Program-made: the position numbers and the translations under genes
Part shown: in pieces, positions 1 to 8,664 of the stretch
How positions within the stretch are numbered: position 1 is the stretch's first letter
Layout of the letters: the number at the start of each line of letters is the position of its first letter
Assembly (NCBI RefSeq): GCF_900289145.1
Contig: NZ_OKQO01000003.1
Span: 124,001-188,000 of the forward strand
DNA from: Neobittarella massiliensis (ex Bilen et al. 2018)
GTDB taxonomy: Bacteria > Bacillota > Clostridia > Oscillospirales > Ruminococcaceae
Reading direction: 5' to 3'
Length of the DNA stretch: 64,000 nucleotides
The notes under the pieces: generated by a model
The model's input: the letters and a program-made list of their open reading frames with translations, nothing else
Databases searched by the model: none
What the model was told of the DNA's origin: nothing

Positions 1-227
1 GTGCGACGGATAGCGCGATGACCTGATAGAGACGGCAGATCACAGAGGAGGGGCGCCTTGTCTGTGTGCTGATTTTGGGCTGATTTTGGGCTGGTTTTAT
101 GCTGGTCTCGTGTGGGACGCGCGCTGACTGTGCGCCGGCTGCCTATTGACTGCGTGCAGACTGCGGGCTGGTAAAAACCGATGTGGTCACAATAGAATAG
201 ATAAAATGAATGGATTTTTGTTAAAAC
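1..227. other. Non-coding window start
   Basis: No reading frame here has a ribosome site or a recognisable product. The only structure seen is the 11-nt tandem repeat at 68-111. The sequence becomes AT-rich from about position 190, going into the promoter of the surface-protein gene. Confidence 0.5.
68..111. repeat. 11-nt tandem repeat
   Basis: Two exact copies of GCTGATTTTGG (68-78 and 79-89) are followed by a third unit GCTGGTTTTAT and a partial fourth. The repeat lies in non-coding sequence upstream of the surface-protein promoter. No function is evident. Confidence 0.7.
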
Positions 228-255
228 TTGACATTTTTAGTTATAGTGCTAAACT
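228..255 (+). promoter_or_regulatory. Promoter of surface-protein gene
   Basis: A consensus -35 TTGACA (228-233) is followed after 16 nt by TAAACT (250-255). The predicted start near 262 lies just upstream of the left arm of an inverted repeat, so the promoter is outside the putative invertible segment. A palindrome, TATAGT-N5-ACTATA (242-258), overlaps the -10 element and could be an operator. Confidence 0.65.
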
Positions 256-270
256 ATATACAAGTAAATC

Positions 271-389
271 ATGGGTTTTCGTTCATAATACCAATTACAA
301 ATCAGCGCGAGATTTTTGGCTGACCTGCATAGTGCAGGTCAGCTTTTTTACATTTATTGAACAAAATAGATCTGTGAACGAAAACCCAT
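271..389. promoter_or_regulatory. Putative invertible switch (inverted repeats)
   Basis: A 15-bp perfect inverted repeat has its left arm ATGGGTTTTCGTTCA at 271-285 and its reverse complement at 375-389. The arms enclose 89 bp containing one intrinsic terminator (319-349). The element sits between a strong promoter and the ribosome site of a large surface-protein gene. In the orientation given, the terminator's T-run faces the gene, so this copy is predicted OFF. After inversion the stem would be followed by CAAAAATC and should no longer terminate. The layout matches the known cwpV switch of Clostridioides difficile. No recombinase gene is present in the window. Inversion itself is inferred, not seen. 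Confidence 0.6.
319..349 (+). terminator. Leader terminator inside inverted repeat
   Basis: A perfect 11-bp stem GCTGACCTGCA / TGCAGGTCAGC with a 3-nt loop (TAG) is followed by six T residues. It is a textbook intrinsic terminator, yet it lies in the 5' leader between promoter and start codon. Readthrough or inversion is therefore needed for expression of the downstream gene. Confidence 0.85.
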
Positions 390-427
390 AGATTGTCAGT
401 ATAGACAAAAAATGAGGAGTGGACAAA

Positions 428-3400
428 ATGAAAAAACGGACTCTGTCACTGCTGATGACGCTGTCTTTGGTGCTCTCTCTTTTTGTACCGCTGGTACCGG
501 TGACTGCCTGGGCAGCCGACAGCGGGACTGTGGGCACAGCGGAGGACGTGCCGGAGGGATATGAGCCGCCCCAGTATGAGCGGGGCGCGATCAATCTGAA
601 CGGCTACTACACGGTGGGCAGCGACGGCAAGCTGTCGCAAAAGCTGGAGTGGAGTTTTCCATTTGAAAACCCGATGCAGCCGGGACAGGATCTAGTGGAC
701 CCCAGCCGCCCCTATGCCTATCAGCTGTGGCAGTCGAAAAAAGCGGCAGATGGGAGCTGGAGCAAGTGGGAGACCCGCTCGGCTGTGGACGTGGAGGACA
801 CGGCCACCAAGGTGAGAGTGCTCAACTTATACCCGGGTAGCGGCAATAATTTAAAACAGTGGATGGAGACCGATACGGCGGAAAATCCACTGACCCACAA
901 AGATGTCTCCATTGGTATGGGGCTTATTTCGGTGACGCCGGTAGACCTGACTTCTTTTAACAGCAACCCGAACAGCTATTTGAAAGGCGCAGACGGCGCT
1001 TATCAATATGACGTACTGATGTTTGGCTCGTATGACAGTAACAACAGTATAGACTTATCTGCGACGGGGACGGCGGCTGTAAAGGAATTTTTAGCTGCCG
1101 GACGCGGCGCATTGTTCGGCCACGACACCATTCGCAGCAACAATGTGGGGTTTGCCCAGTTTGCCGGTGCAGAGTACCTCAACTTTAGCACGTTGAACGC
1201 CGGCTGGAGCATGGCTACGACTGGGGGAAATTATGTGAAGGTGGTCAATACCGGGTTTTTGACCAGCCGGCCCTGGGACCTGGAGGGCAAAACGCTGCAG
1301 ATCCCGCTGGCGCATGCGCTGGGGCAGCAGTCTGGGGGAACTGACGCGGAGGGAAACCTGCGCAACCAGGTGTGGATGAAATTTTCAAGTGCAGCTGGAG
1401 CACCTCTGGATGGGATCGTCGACCACGAGACCTCCACCAATGTGGCGTACCTCACTACCCATGGAAATACGGCAATGATTCAGACGGGGCATTCGAATGG
1501 GCAAGCCACTACTGACGAAAAGAAAATACTGGCCAATACGCTGATCTACCTAGCGCAGACGACGCAGAAAAATGAGACGACAGATATTTCGTTTACAGAT
1601 GATGCGGCGCCGGACAAGCCCCAGGGAGAGGTGACGGCCATTACACCCAATGCGGGGCTGACCGGATATTCGGCACAGGTGATGCTGAGCGGCTCGAGCG
1701 ACAACGGAACAGATTATGCCTATCGGGTGCTCGGCATCCCGCAGGAAGAGCCCAACTCGGAACTGGACAAACAGGAGTACACGACTATCTGGTCTTCGGG
1801 TGAAGCTATCGACCAGGCTTTTCACCAGACGGCTCTGTCGGGCCTGAAGGGATACATCGTCACCGGGGTGGACCAGAGCGGCGCGGCGGCTGCCAAACCG
1901 ACAGTGGCGGGAAGCGACCTGCTCAGGGCATCTAACGCCGGCGACAAGGTGACTTATGACACCGGGGAATTGGTACCGGGCAAGACCTATTACATGCATG
2001 CTTTTGCGGTGGACTGGTCGGGCAATGTGAGCGAGGACCTGCTTTTAAAGATCGATGTGAGCGCGCGACAGGTGAATTTTTACCGCAATGACGGCAGTGA
2101 CGAAAAGACCAGTACCCTGCTCACCAGTGAGGGGAGACCGGCCGGGTTTACTGATAGTCTCGCGCGCGCAGGCTATGCGTTTGGCGGCTGGTATGAGAGC
2201 GCCGATGGCAGCGGCGAGGTGGTGACCCGCGAGACCGTGTTCCCCCTGATGCCCGAAAAAGAGGCGGTAGAGCTGTACGCCAAATGGATAAAGACCTGGC
2301 AGGTGACGCTGGGGCAGCGGGGTGAAGGGACCGTGACGGCCCAGACGGCCGCGGGACAGAGCAGCCCCTTTTTAGTGGGCAGTGACGTGGCTGTACAGTG
2401 GCAGCCGGCCCCGGGTTACCACGTAAAAGGGGTATGGCTGGACGACCGGCAGCTGACGCCGGACGACAGCGGACAGCTGACGATCGCCGCTATCGACACC
2501 GACCACCATGTGCTAGTGGAATTTGAGCGGGATGCTGCCGCGGAAGAAAAAGTGTACTACCGTGTGGAGACGATGCTCATTGGCGGCGGCAGCGCCAGCA
2601 GTATCACCCCCAGCGCACGGCTGGCGAAAGACAGCCCGCAGACGGAAAATTATCGGGTGAGCTGGAAGGTGGCCCCCGGCTATTTTGTAAAAGCAGTGCG
2701 GATAGATGGCGCCAGCCGCCCCGACCTGCAAGCGAAAAGCAGCGTGACTTTTGACAAGGTGGCGAGCGACCACCGGGTTGAGATCGAACTGGCAAAGGAA
2801 AATGAGGCGCCGAGCGCCTACCGCGTGACCACGGAACTGGTCGGCGGGCCGGGGAGCATCACTCCATCGGCGTGGGTACCGGCGGGCGGAACATATGCGG
2901 TAAAGACCGTGCTGGGGGACAGCAAGAACTACACCGTCAAATCGGTGACGGTATACGACGCCCAGGGAGACCGGGTGGACAGCTTTGCCGTGGATGCCGC
3001 TGCCGGCAGTGTAGACCTCACCGATATCGGCCAGGATTACCGGGTAGTGGTGCAGCTGAGCGGCAAGGAGCAGACCGGTGTAGTCACCATACCGGAGGAT
3101 GAGCTGATCCGCGTGGACACCTCGAAAGAGGGGGGCGGCAGCATATCGGAATCTAAGGTGGTCAAGAGAGGGGAGGACTATACGGTAGAGTGGTCGGCCC
3201 AGGAGGGGTGGACCGTTTTGGATGTGACGGTGGACGACACCAGGACCTATTACCCCGAAACGGGGACTGCCCGACGGGCCGCTTACCGCAGTGCCCGCAG
3301 CAGTGGGAGCATCGTTATCGGCACCCCGGGCGAATACCCCTTTGAGCAGATACAGGAGGACCACACCATCCACGTGACTTTTGTAAAGGCCAAATACGAG

Positions 3401-6223
3401 GCCCCGGCGGGGACCTTCAGCGTGCAGACGGCGATTACCGGTGACTGCGGAGCGACCATCACCGCCGGCAACGGCGCTTTGGACCCCGGCAGCGATTACC
3501 CGGTGGGCTGGACGGTGCCGAAGGGCTACCGGGTGGTGGGCGTGTTGGTAAACGGGACGGCGCGGGACGACCTGCTGAAGGCCGGCAGCTTTACCATTAC
3601 AAATATCGACCAGAATTACCTGGTGGAGGTGGCGCTGGAAAAGGACAACGGCGCCAAACCGGAGAAAAAAGAGATATACACAGTGTCTACTGCGGTATAC
3701 GGGCTGACAGACGCCGCGATGGCCAACATGACCCCCACCACCATCGTGCAAAAAGGGGCAGATCACAGTGTGCACTGGACGGCGCCCAGCGGCCACCGGG
3801 TGGAAAAGGTCGTGATCGACGGGGTAGAGAGTGCGGCAACGGCGGCCAACTTCCCCAACATTGGCCGGGACCACACGGTAGAGGTGTATTTTGCCGCCGA
3901 CAGCGGTGCACAGCCGGACCTGCACCGGGTATCGACACAAATCGTCGGCGGGTTGGGGACCGTTACTGCCGGCGGTACTGTGGCCGACGGAGACAGCTTT
4001 ACAGTGCGCTGGGAACCGGCCCCAGGCTACCACCTGGCCAGCGTGATCGTGGATGGACAGGTGCGCGATGACCTTCTGGGCACCGACAGCCACACGCTGG
4101 AAAACATAACCGCCGACCACACAGTCGGGGTAGTGTTTGCCAAGGACGGAGACAGCCAGGGGCCAAAGCACCCGGAGGACGGCAGTTTTGTGGTGGAGAC
4201 CGCACAGACGGGGGCCGGGAGCATTACCCCCAGCACGACGGTAAAGGAGGGAGACGACCACACAGTGACATGGCAGCCGGCAGATGGCTGGCATGTAAAA
4301 GAAGTGCGGGTGGACGGACTGATACAGCCCGATCTGCCGGATAAGACTGAATTTTTGACGATTGGCGCCAACCACAAGGTGGAGGTGATATTTGCGCGGG
4401 ACGACGCGGGGAGCGAGGCGGAGAGCGGCGAAAAGTACCGCGTAGATACGGCCATCGACCGGGTGAAAGGCACGATAACCGGCTCGGCGGTGCTGGAACG
4501 CGGCAGCGACTACAAGGTGCAGTGGCAGGCGGCCGAGGGCTATGAGGTGTACCGGGTGACGGTGGACGGCAAGGAATACCCCGATCACCGGGGCAAGACG
4601 GCGGGCAGCCACGCTTTTGCCGATATCAAGCAGGACCACCAGGTGGTAGTGGAGTTCGTGCGGGTGGACACGGTACAGCCGGAGCTGGGAAAAGGTGTGG
4701 TGAATGGAGACCGCAGCGACGGCAACGAGACCGGAGACCGGCTGACCTATACGCTTACGGCCAAAAACAACCAGCAGAATTCACTGTGGAAAGACGTGGT
4801 GATGAAAGACCGCATACCCAGGGGGATGACGCTGGACACCGACACGATCTACCTGTCGAAAAACGGGGAGGAGGCGGTGCAGATAGACGGTTCGTGCTAT
4901 GATGAGAGCAGCCGGCTGCTGTGTGTGCCGATCGGCTCGCTGCTGGGCGGAGACACCTATGTGCTGACCTTTGAGGTGCTCATCAACCAAGTGTCTATTG
5001 AACCCGGGGCCACAGAGGGGCGGGACCTCTCGAACACCGCCCAGGCTGCGGGCAGCAACGGCAGCGCCACCTCTCCCACGGTGACCCCGAATGGAGACGG
5101 CAGCGCCAAGCCGATCGCCTACCCCAACGGGCACCTGACCAAGACCGCGGCAGACCTGACCGACAGCGGCGGCAAGGTGCAGATCGGTGACCGGATACGG
5201 TATGTGCTGCGGGCTGAAAACAGCCGCGACGGCTCGGTATGGACTGGTGTGGCGATCACAGACACGCTGCCCCAGGGGCTGGATATCGACCTGGACAGTA
5301 TTTACCTGACAGGCCCTAACGGCAGCAGAAAAATGCTGGACGGCGGGGCGTACAACACCGATGACCGCACGCTGACAGTATTTGTGGGCGATATTTACGG
5401 CGGCGAACGGTATGAACTAACATTTGAGGTGACGGTGACGGCCGACGCCTTGACCGGCGATATCGGCAATACCGGTAAGGCCTATGGCGGCCGACCCGCC
5501 GCGGACGGCGAGCCGGGCCACTGGGGGAATGCAGAGGAGTACCCCTATGAGCCGGGCGATACGCTGAGGCCGGGCGAGTGGCCGATAGAGGCAGATGAGC
5601 TTGCCACCAGCGACAAGGTGTACCCCGGGGACGAGCAGGTATTACCGGCCGACCCTGAACCGATACTGGATAAGACGGTGGAGCAGCCGGGGCGGCCCGA
5701 TGGGGACACGCACCTGGATGACGCGCTGATATATACCGTGACTTTGGAGAACCCCACCAGCTACTCGACCTGGCGAGACGTCTCGATCTTTGATTATTTG
5801 CCGGCGGGTCTGGATCTGGACAGGGGGAGCATGCGTCTGACCTACCCGGACGGCCACACCGAAAAGGTGCCGGCTGACTGTTACGATATCTGGGAGCGGA
5901 CGATCGAAGTGCAGATCCCGCTGCTGCGCGCCGGAGAAAAATACACCTTGACCTACAAGACGACGGTGTATGACCCCGGCGATGCCGAGATGCAGGAGCA
6001 GGGAGAGCTGGTGAATACCGCCGAGGCGGTGGGGACCGACCCGGATGGGCAGCGAAGTGATACCGGCCCCACGGCCAGTGCCTCTGTGCGCTACCCGGTA
6101 GACGCCCAAAAAGGGGTAGATACCGGTGACGCCGGGTGGCAGGCAGCGATCTTGTGGGCGGCTGTTGCCGCTGGTGCGGTGTTCTTTTGGATAGCTGCAC
6201 GCCGAAAAGAGCGCGAGAACTAA
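428..6223 (+). CDS. Large repeat-rich surface protein, DUF11 C-terminus
   Basis: A 1931-residue exported, membrane-anchored protein, probably displayed at the cell surface. The ATG at 428 is preferred because GAGGAG (414-419) lies 8 nt upstream; the in-frame GTG at 419 overlaps that site. Residues 1-29 form a Sec signal peptide ending in AWA. Residues about 120-385 form one globular domain of unclear family, with a ThuA/DUF5057-like look. A Listeria-Bacteroides (InlB B-type) repeat ending in LYAKW follows near 555-620. Nine degenerate repeats of about 75-95 residues run from about 623 to 1413, each with a GYxVxxVxVDG-like core and an ending like DHxVxVxF. Three DUF11 repeats follow (about 1416-1540, 1571-1690, 1745-1865). 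A transmembrane helix (about 1904-1925) and a basic RRKEREN tail end the protein. The sequence GVDTGD before the helix recalls a sortase signal but lacks LPXTG. Adhesin function is inferred. Confidence 0.85.
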   Translation: MKKRTLSLLMTLSLVLSLFVPLVPVTAWAADSGTVGTAEDVPEGYEPPQYERGAINLNGYYTVGSDGKLSQKLEWSFPFENPMQPGQDLVDPSRPYAYQLWQSKKAADGSWSKWETRSAVDVEDTATKVRVLNLYPGSGNNLKQWMETDTAENPLTHKDVSIGMGLISVTPVDLTSFNSNPNSYLKGADGAYQYDVLMFGSYDSNNSIDLSATGTAAVKEFLAAGRGALFGHDTIRSNNVGFAQFAGAEYLNFSTLNAGWSMATTGGNYVKVVNTGFLTSRPWDLEGKTLQIPLAHALGQQSGGTDAEGNLRNQVWMKFSSAAGAPLDGIVDHETSTNVAYLTTHGNTAMIQTGHSNGQATTDEKKILANTLIYLAQTTQKNETTDISFTDDAAPDKPQGEVTAITPNAGLTGYSAQVMLSGSSDNGTDYAYRVLGIPQEEPNSELDKQEYTTIWSSGEAIDQAFHQTALSGLKGYIVTGVDQSGAAAAKPTVAGSDLLRASNAGDKVTYDTGELVPGKTYYMHAFAVDWSGNVSEDLLLKIDVSARQVNFYRNDGSDEKTSTLLTSEGRPAGFTDSLARAGYAFGGWYESADGSGEVVTRETVFPLMPEKEAVELYAKWIKTWQVTLGQRGEGTVTAQTAAGQSSPFLVGSDVAVQWQPAPGYHVKGVWLDDRQLTPDDSGQLTIAAIDTDHHVLVEFERDAAAEEKVYYRVETMLIGGGSASSITPSARLAKDSPQTENYRVSWKVAPGYFVKAVRIDGASRPDLQAKSSVTFDKVASDHRVEIELAKENEAPSAYRVTTELVGGPGSITPSAWVPAGGTYAVKTVLGDSKNYTVKSVTVYDAQGDRVDSFAVDAAAGSVDLTDIGQDYRVVVQLSGKEQTGVVTIPEDELIRVDTSKEGGGSISESKVVKRGEDYTVEWSAQEGWTVLDVTVDDTRTYYPETGTARRAAYRSARSSGSIVIGTPGEYPFEQIQEDHTIHVTFVKAKYEAPAGTFSVQTAITGDCGATITAGNGALDPGSDYPVGWTVPKGYRVVGVLVNGTARDDLLKAGSFTITNIDQNYLVEVALEKDNGAKPEKKEIYTVSTAVYGLTDAAMANMTPTTIVQKGADHSVHWTAPSGHRVEKVVIDGVESAATAANFPNIGRDHTVEVYFAADSGAQPDLHRVSTQIVGGLGTVTAGGTVADGDSFTVRWEPAPGYHLASVIVDGQVRDDLLGTDSHTLENITADHTVGVVFAKDGDSQGPKHPEDGSFVVETAQTGAGSITPSTTVKEGDDHTVTWQPADGWHVKEVRVDGLIQPDLPDKTEFLTIGANHKVEVIFARDDAGSEAESGEKYRVDTAIDRVKGTITGSAVLERGSDYKVQWQAAEGYEVYRVTVDGKEYPDHRGKTAGSHAFADIKQDHQVVVEFVRVDTVQPELGKGVVNGDRSDGNETGDRLTYTLTAKNNQQNSLWKDVVMKDRIPRGMTLDTDTIYLSKNGEEAVQIDGSCYDESSRLLCVPIGSLLGGDTYVLTFEVLINQVSIEPGATEGRDLSNTAQAAGSNGSATSPTVTPNGDGSAKPIAYPNGHLTKTAADLTDSGGKVQIGDRIRYVLRAENSRDGSVWTGVAITDTLPQGLDIDLDSIYLTGPNGSRKMLDGGAYNTDDRTLTVFVGDIYGGERYELTFEVTVTADALTGDIGNTGKAYGGRPAADGEPGHWGNAEEYPYEPGDTLRPGEWPIEADELATSDKVYPGDEQVLPADPEPILDKTVEQPGRPDGDTHLDDALIYTVTLENPTSYSTWRDVSIFDYLPAGLDLDRGSMRLTYPDGHTEKVPADCYDIWERTIEVQIPLLRAGEKYTLTYKTTVYDPGDAEMQEQGELVNTAEAVGTDPDGQRSDTGPTASASVRYPVDAQKGVDTGDAGWQAAILWAAVAAGAVFFWIAARRKEREN

Positions 6224-6256
6224 GTAATAAGTAGGAAACAGATCTTTACCGACTGA

Positions 6257-6292
6257 AGAGCGGGGAGAGCGGGTGCTCTCTCCGCTCTTTTT
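6257..6292 (+). terminator. Terminator after surface-protein gene
   Basis: A 13-bp stem AGAGCGGGGAGAG / CTCTCTCCGCTCT, with one imperfect pair, is followed by TTTTT. It begins about 35 nt after the stop codon. Confidence 0.8.
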
Positions 6293-6295
6293 GGG

Positions 6296-6937
6296 GTCTC
6301 TGTCGGGGCGGCGATCTCGGCACGCTGCAGATGCGCCGGCAGAAAAGTTGGAAAAAAGCCCATGCGATACGGCAGCGGCTTTCAGGCGGCTCGCCGTGGG
6401 GACTGGCCGGTCAAGTAGCAGATGGCTGCCGGCGCGGGGGCCTGCGAGAGCGGCAGGTCGGAAAAAAGCGGCCATTTGGATGGGGCGGCGTTATAGGGAG
6501 AACCTGGCGGGGCTGTTTGATCTGGCTGTGGGGCAGTGGATACGGTGGGAGAGATACGGCTTATGGGGAATTGGCGGGCGGGAGACCGGCTATAGGATGG
6601 GGGCTGTGGGGCGGCACCGAGGTAGCCTGATGGGGAGCGCGAGGGGGGTGTAGTGGGGATGGGCGACTTTTATCGGGTGCGGTGCGGACAGAGACTGCGG
6701 CCCTGCTGAGCTGAAGGGAGGGAGAGGGCTGTGTGGTAGGGTAAAGTGGGGCAGTTTGCCGGTTGGCCGGGGCGTGATGGGGGCTGGATATTTTGGGGAA
6801 TGTGATGTGTGTGTAGGGTGTGGGGGGCAGGTAGGGGGGATGTTGCCGGGAGAGTGACCGGTAGCAGAGCCGGTGTTGGGGGAAAGAGCCATTGGGGGGC
6901 TGGCGGGAAAGCGACTTCGCAGGTGGGCGGGGATGAC
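6296..6937. other. G-rich non-coding interval
   Basis: About 640 nt between two convergent genes. The + strand is strongly G- and purine-biased with many G-runs, for instance around 6800-6845. Frames open in both directions, but none has a ribosome site, believable composition or recognisable product. I see no RNA gene or mobile element. Confidence 0.5.
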
Positions 6938-6976
6938 GGAAAAAGAAAACACCGGGCGGCTGCGGGCCGCCCGGTG
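6938..6976 (-). terminator. Terminator of MATE gene
   Basis: The stem CACCGGGCGGC / GCCGCCCGGTG (11 bp, 6950-6976) is followed on the minus strand by TTTTCTTTTT. It lies just beyond the stop codon of the MATE transporter. Confidence 0.9.
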
Positions 6977-6989
6977 GGGGGTAGATGAT

Positions 6990-8348
6990 CTAGACTGTGG
7001 TGGGGGGAGCGGGTTCGTCCTCGTTGGGGATGGTGCGCATGGTGCGCACATAGAAAATGCACAGCAGCACGGCGGCGCCGATCCAGGCCAGGGGAGAGGC
7101 CAGGCAGACACCCAGATAGCCCAGCGCCTTGGCCAAAGTGAAGCTGGCCACCACCCGCAGCACCAGTTCGGTGACGCCGGCGGACATGGGCACCAGCGCC
7201 CGCCCCATCCCCTGCATGGTGTTGCGGAAGATAAACAGCAGGCCGAGTACCCAGTAAAACAGCGAGACCGCCGTGAGGTAGGTGCGGGAGAGGGAGATGA
7301 CCTCGGCCGCGGCGTTGCCGACGAACAGCCGGGTGAGCGCCCCGCCGAAGATGATGACCACGGCGGCGCCCAGGACGCTGGCGGCGATGGAGACCACCAC
7401 ACATTTTTTGACCCCTTCGCGGATGCGGTGAAAATGGCCGGCACCGTAGTTTTGGGCGGTGAAAGTAGCCATGGCCACCCCGAAAGAGAGCAGCGGCTGG
7501 GTGGCTACCTGGTCGATCTTAGAGGCGGCGGTGAAGGCGGCCACCGAGGTGGAGCCAAAGCCGTTGAGTACGCTCTGCACCACCACCACACCGATGGCGG
7601 TGATGGAGAACTGGAAGGCCATGGGCAGCGCCACCCGCAGGTGCTCCCAGGCAAAGGCGGGATCGAATTTCCAGTCTGATTTTTTGAGTTTCAGGATGGA
7701 AAAACGGCGGAACATATACACCAGACAGCAGACGCCGGAGAGCAGCTGCGCGGCCACGGTAGCCACTGCCGCCCCGGCTACCCCCATATGTACGTTGACG
7801 ATGAGCACGAAGTCGAGCACGATGTTGACGATACAGGCGATGATGAGAAAGATGAGGGGGGTCTTGGAGTCGCCCAGCGCGCGGATGATACCCGAGAGCA
7901 GATTGAAAAAGACGGTGGCCCCGATGCCGAAAAAGATGCACACGATGTAGGCGTAGGACTGATCGATGATGTCGGCCGGGGTCTGCATCAGCTCGAGCAG
8001 CGGGCGGGCGCCCAGCACGCTGACGGTGGTGACCACCGCGGTGGAGGCGATGCTCAGCAGGACCGAGGTGGCAAAGGAGCGGCGCACCCCGGCCTCGTCG
8101 CCGGCGCCGAAGCGCTGGGCGGTGATGACCGAAAAACCGCTGGTGAGCCCCTGCACGAAGCCGAGCACCAAAAAGGAGATAGAGCCGGTGGCGCCGACCG
8201 CCGCCAGCGCCGTGACGCCGATGGTGCGGCCCACGATGACGGTGTCGGCCATGTTGTAAAACTGCTGGAAGATGTTGCCGATGAGCAGTGGGATGGAAAA
8301 CAGTAAAATGAGCTTGATGGGGTTGCCCCGGGTCATGTCTTTGGTCAT
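6990..8348 (-). CDS. MATE family efflux transporter
   Basis: A 452-residue, 12-helix inner-membrane protein of the multidrug and toxic compound extrusion family, which exports cationic compounds in exchange for Na+ or H+. The N-terminus, with RGNPIKLILLFSIPLLIGN then FYNMADTVIVGR, is typical of the Clostridia MATE (VmrA/DinF-like) subgroup. A second, weaker copy of the half-repeat follows in the C-terminal half. Length is normal. The ATG at 8348 is chosen because GGAGGTG lies 5-11 nt upstream; an extension to 8432 would be implausible polar sequence. The gene stands alone, with a TATAAT -10 at 8397-8402 and its own terminator. Substrate cannot be predicted. Confidence 0.93.
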   Translation of the reverse strand: MTKDMTRGNPIKLILLFSIPLLIGNIFQQFYNMADTVIVGRTIGVTALAAVGATGSISFLVLGFVQGLTSGFSVITAQRFGAGDEAGVRRSFATSVLLSIASTAVVTTVSVLGARPLLELMQTPADIIDQSYAYIVCIFFGIGATVFFNLLSGIIRALGDSKTPLIFLIIACIVNIVLDFVLIVNVHMGVAGAAVATVAAQLLSGVCCLVYMFRRFSILKLKKSDWKFDPAFAWEHLRVALPMAFQFSITAIGVVVVQSVLNGFGSTSVAAFTAASKIDQVATQPLLSFGVAMATFTAQNYGAGHFHRIREGVKKCVVVSIAASVLGAAVVIIFGGALTRLFVGNAAAEVISLSRTYLTAVSLFYWVLGLLFIFRNTMQGMGRALVPMSAGVTELVLRVVASFTLAKALGYLGVCLASPLAWIGAAVLLCIFYVRTMRTIPNEDEPAPPTTV

Positions 8349-8610
8349 AGATGCACCTCCGTTTTTTATGTGCTGCGCCAGATCGCAATAGGACTTATTA
8401 TAACAAAAAATACCGCCGGCGGCTAGGGGCAACGGTTAAAAAAACGCACAAAATCGCGGGCTGCTGGAGCCGGCTCGAACAGGGCAGACCTACAAAAATG
8501 TACTGCTTTTTACCGCGATATGACCGCGGGGGCCAACCCTTGGAGAAAATACACGGCGCTGCCTGCCGGGCGGCGGGGACCGGCTGACCTGTAGGCGGGG
8601 CGGCGGACAT

Positions 8611-8639
8611 TTGCCACAGCGCCCGCGCTCTGTTATAAT
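8611..8639 (+). promoter_or_regulatory. Promoter of rhomboid-like gene
   Basis: TTGCCA (8611-8616) is followed by a 17-nt spacer and a perfect TATAAT (8634-8639). The start of transcription near 8646 rules out translation starts upstream of the TTG at 8665. Confidence 0.85.
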
Positions 8640-8664
8640 ACTGCCTAAAGGATGTGATCGTACA

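Noticed and set aside
2513-4639. A 708-codon open frame on the minus strand inside the surface-protein gene
   Set aside because: It mirrors the repeats of the + strand gene, has no ribosome site and a composition (many His, Arg, Pro) typical of an antisense shadow in GC-rich DNA.
6273-6653. Short + strand frames after the surface-protein terminator
   Set aside because: Rich in Trp, Gly and Arg, start inside or after the terminator, no ribosome site and no recognisable domain.
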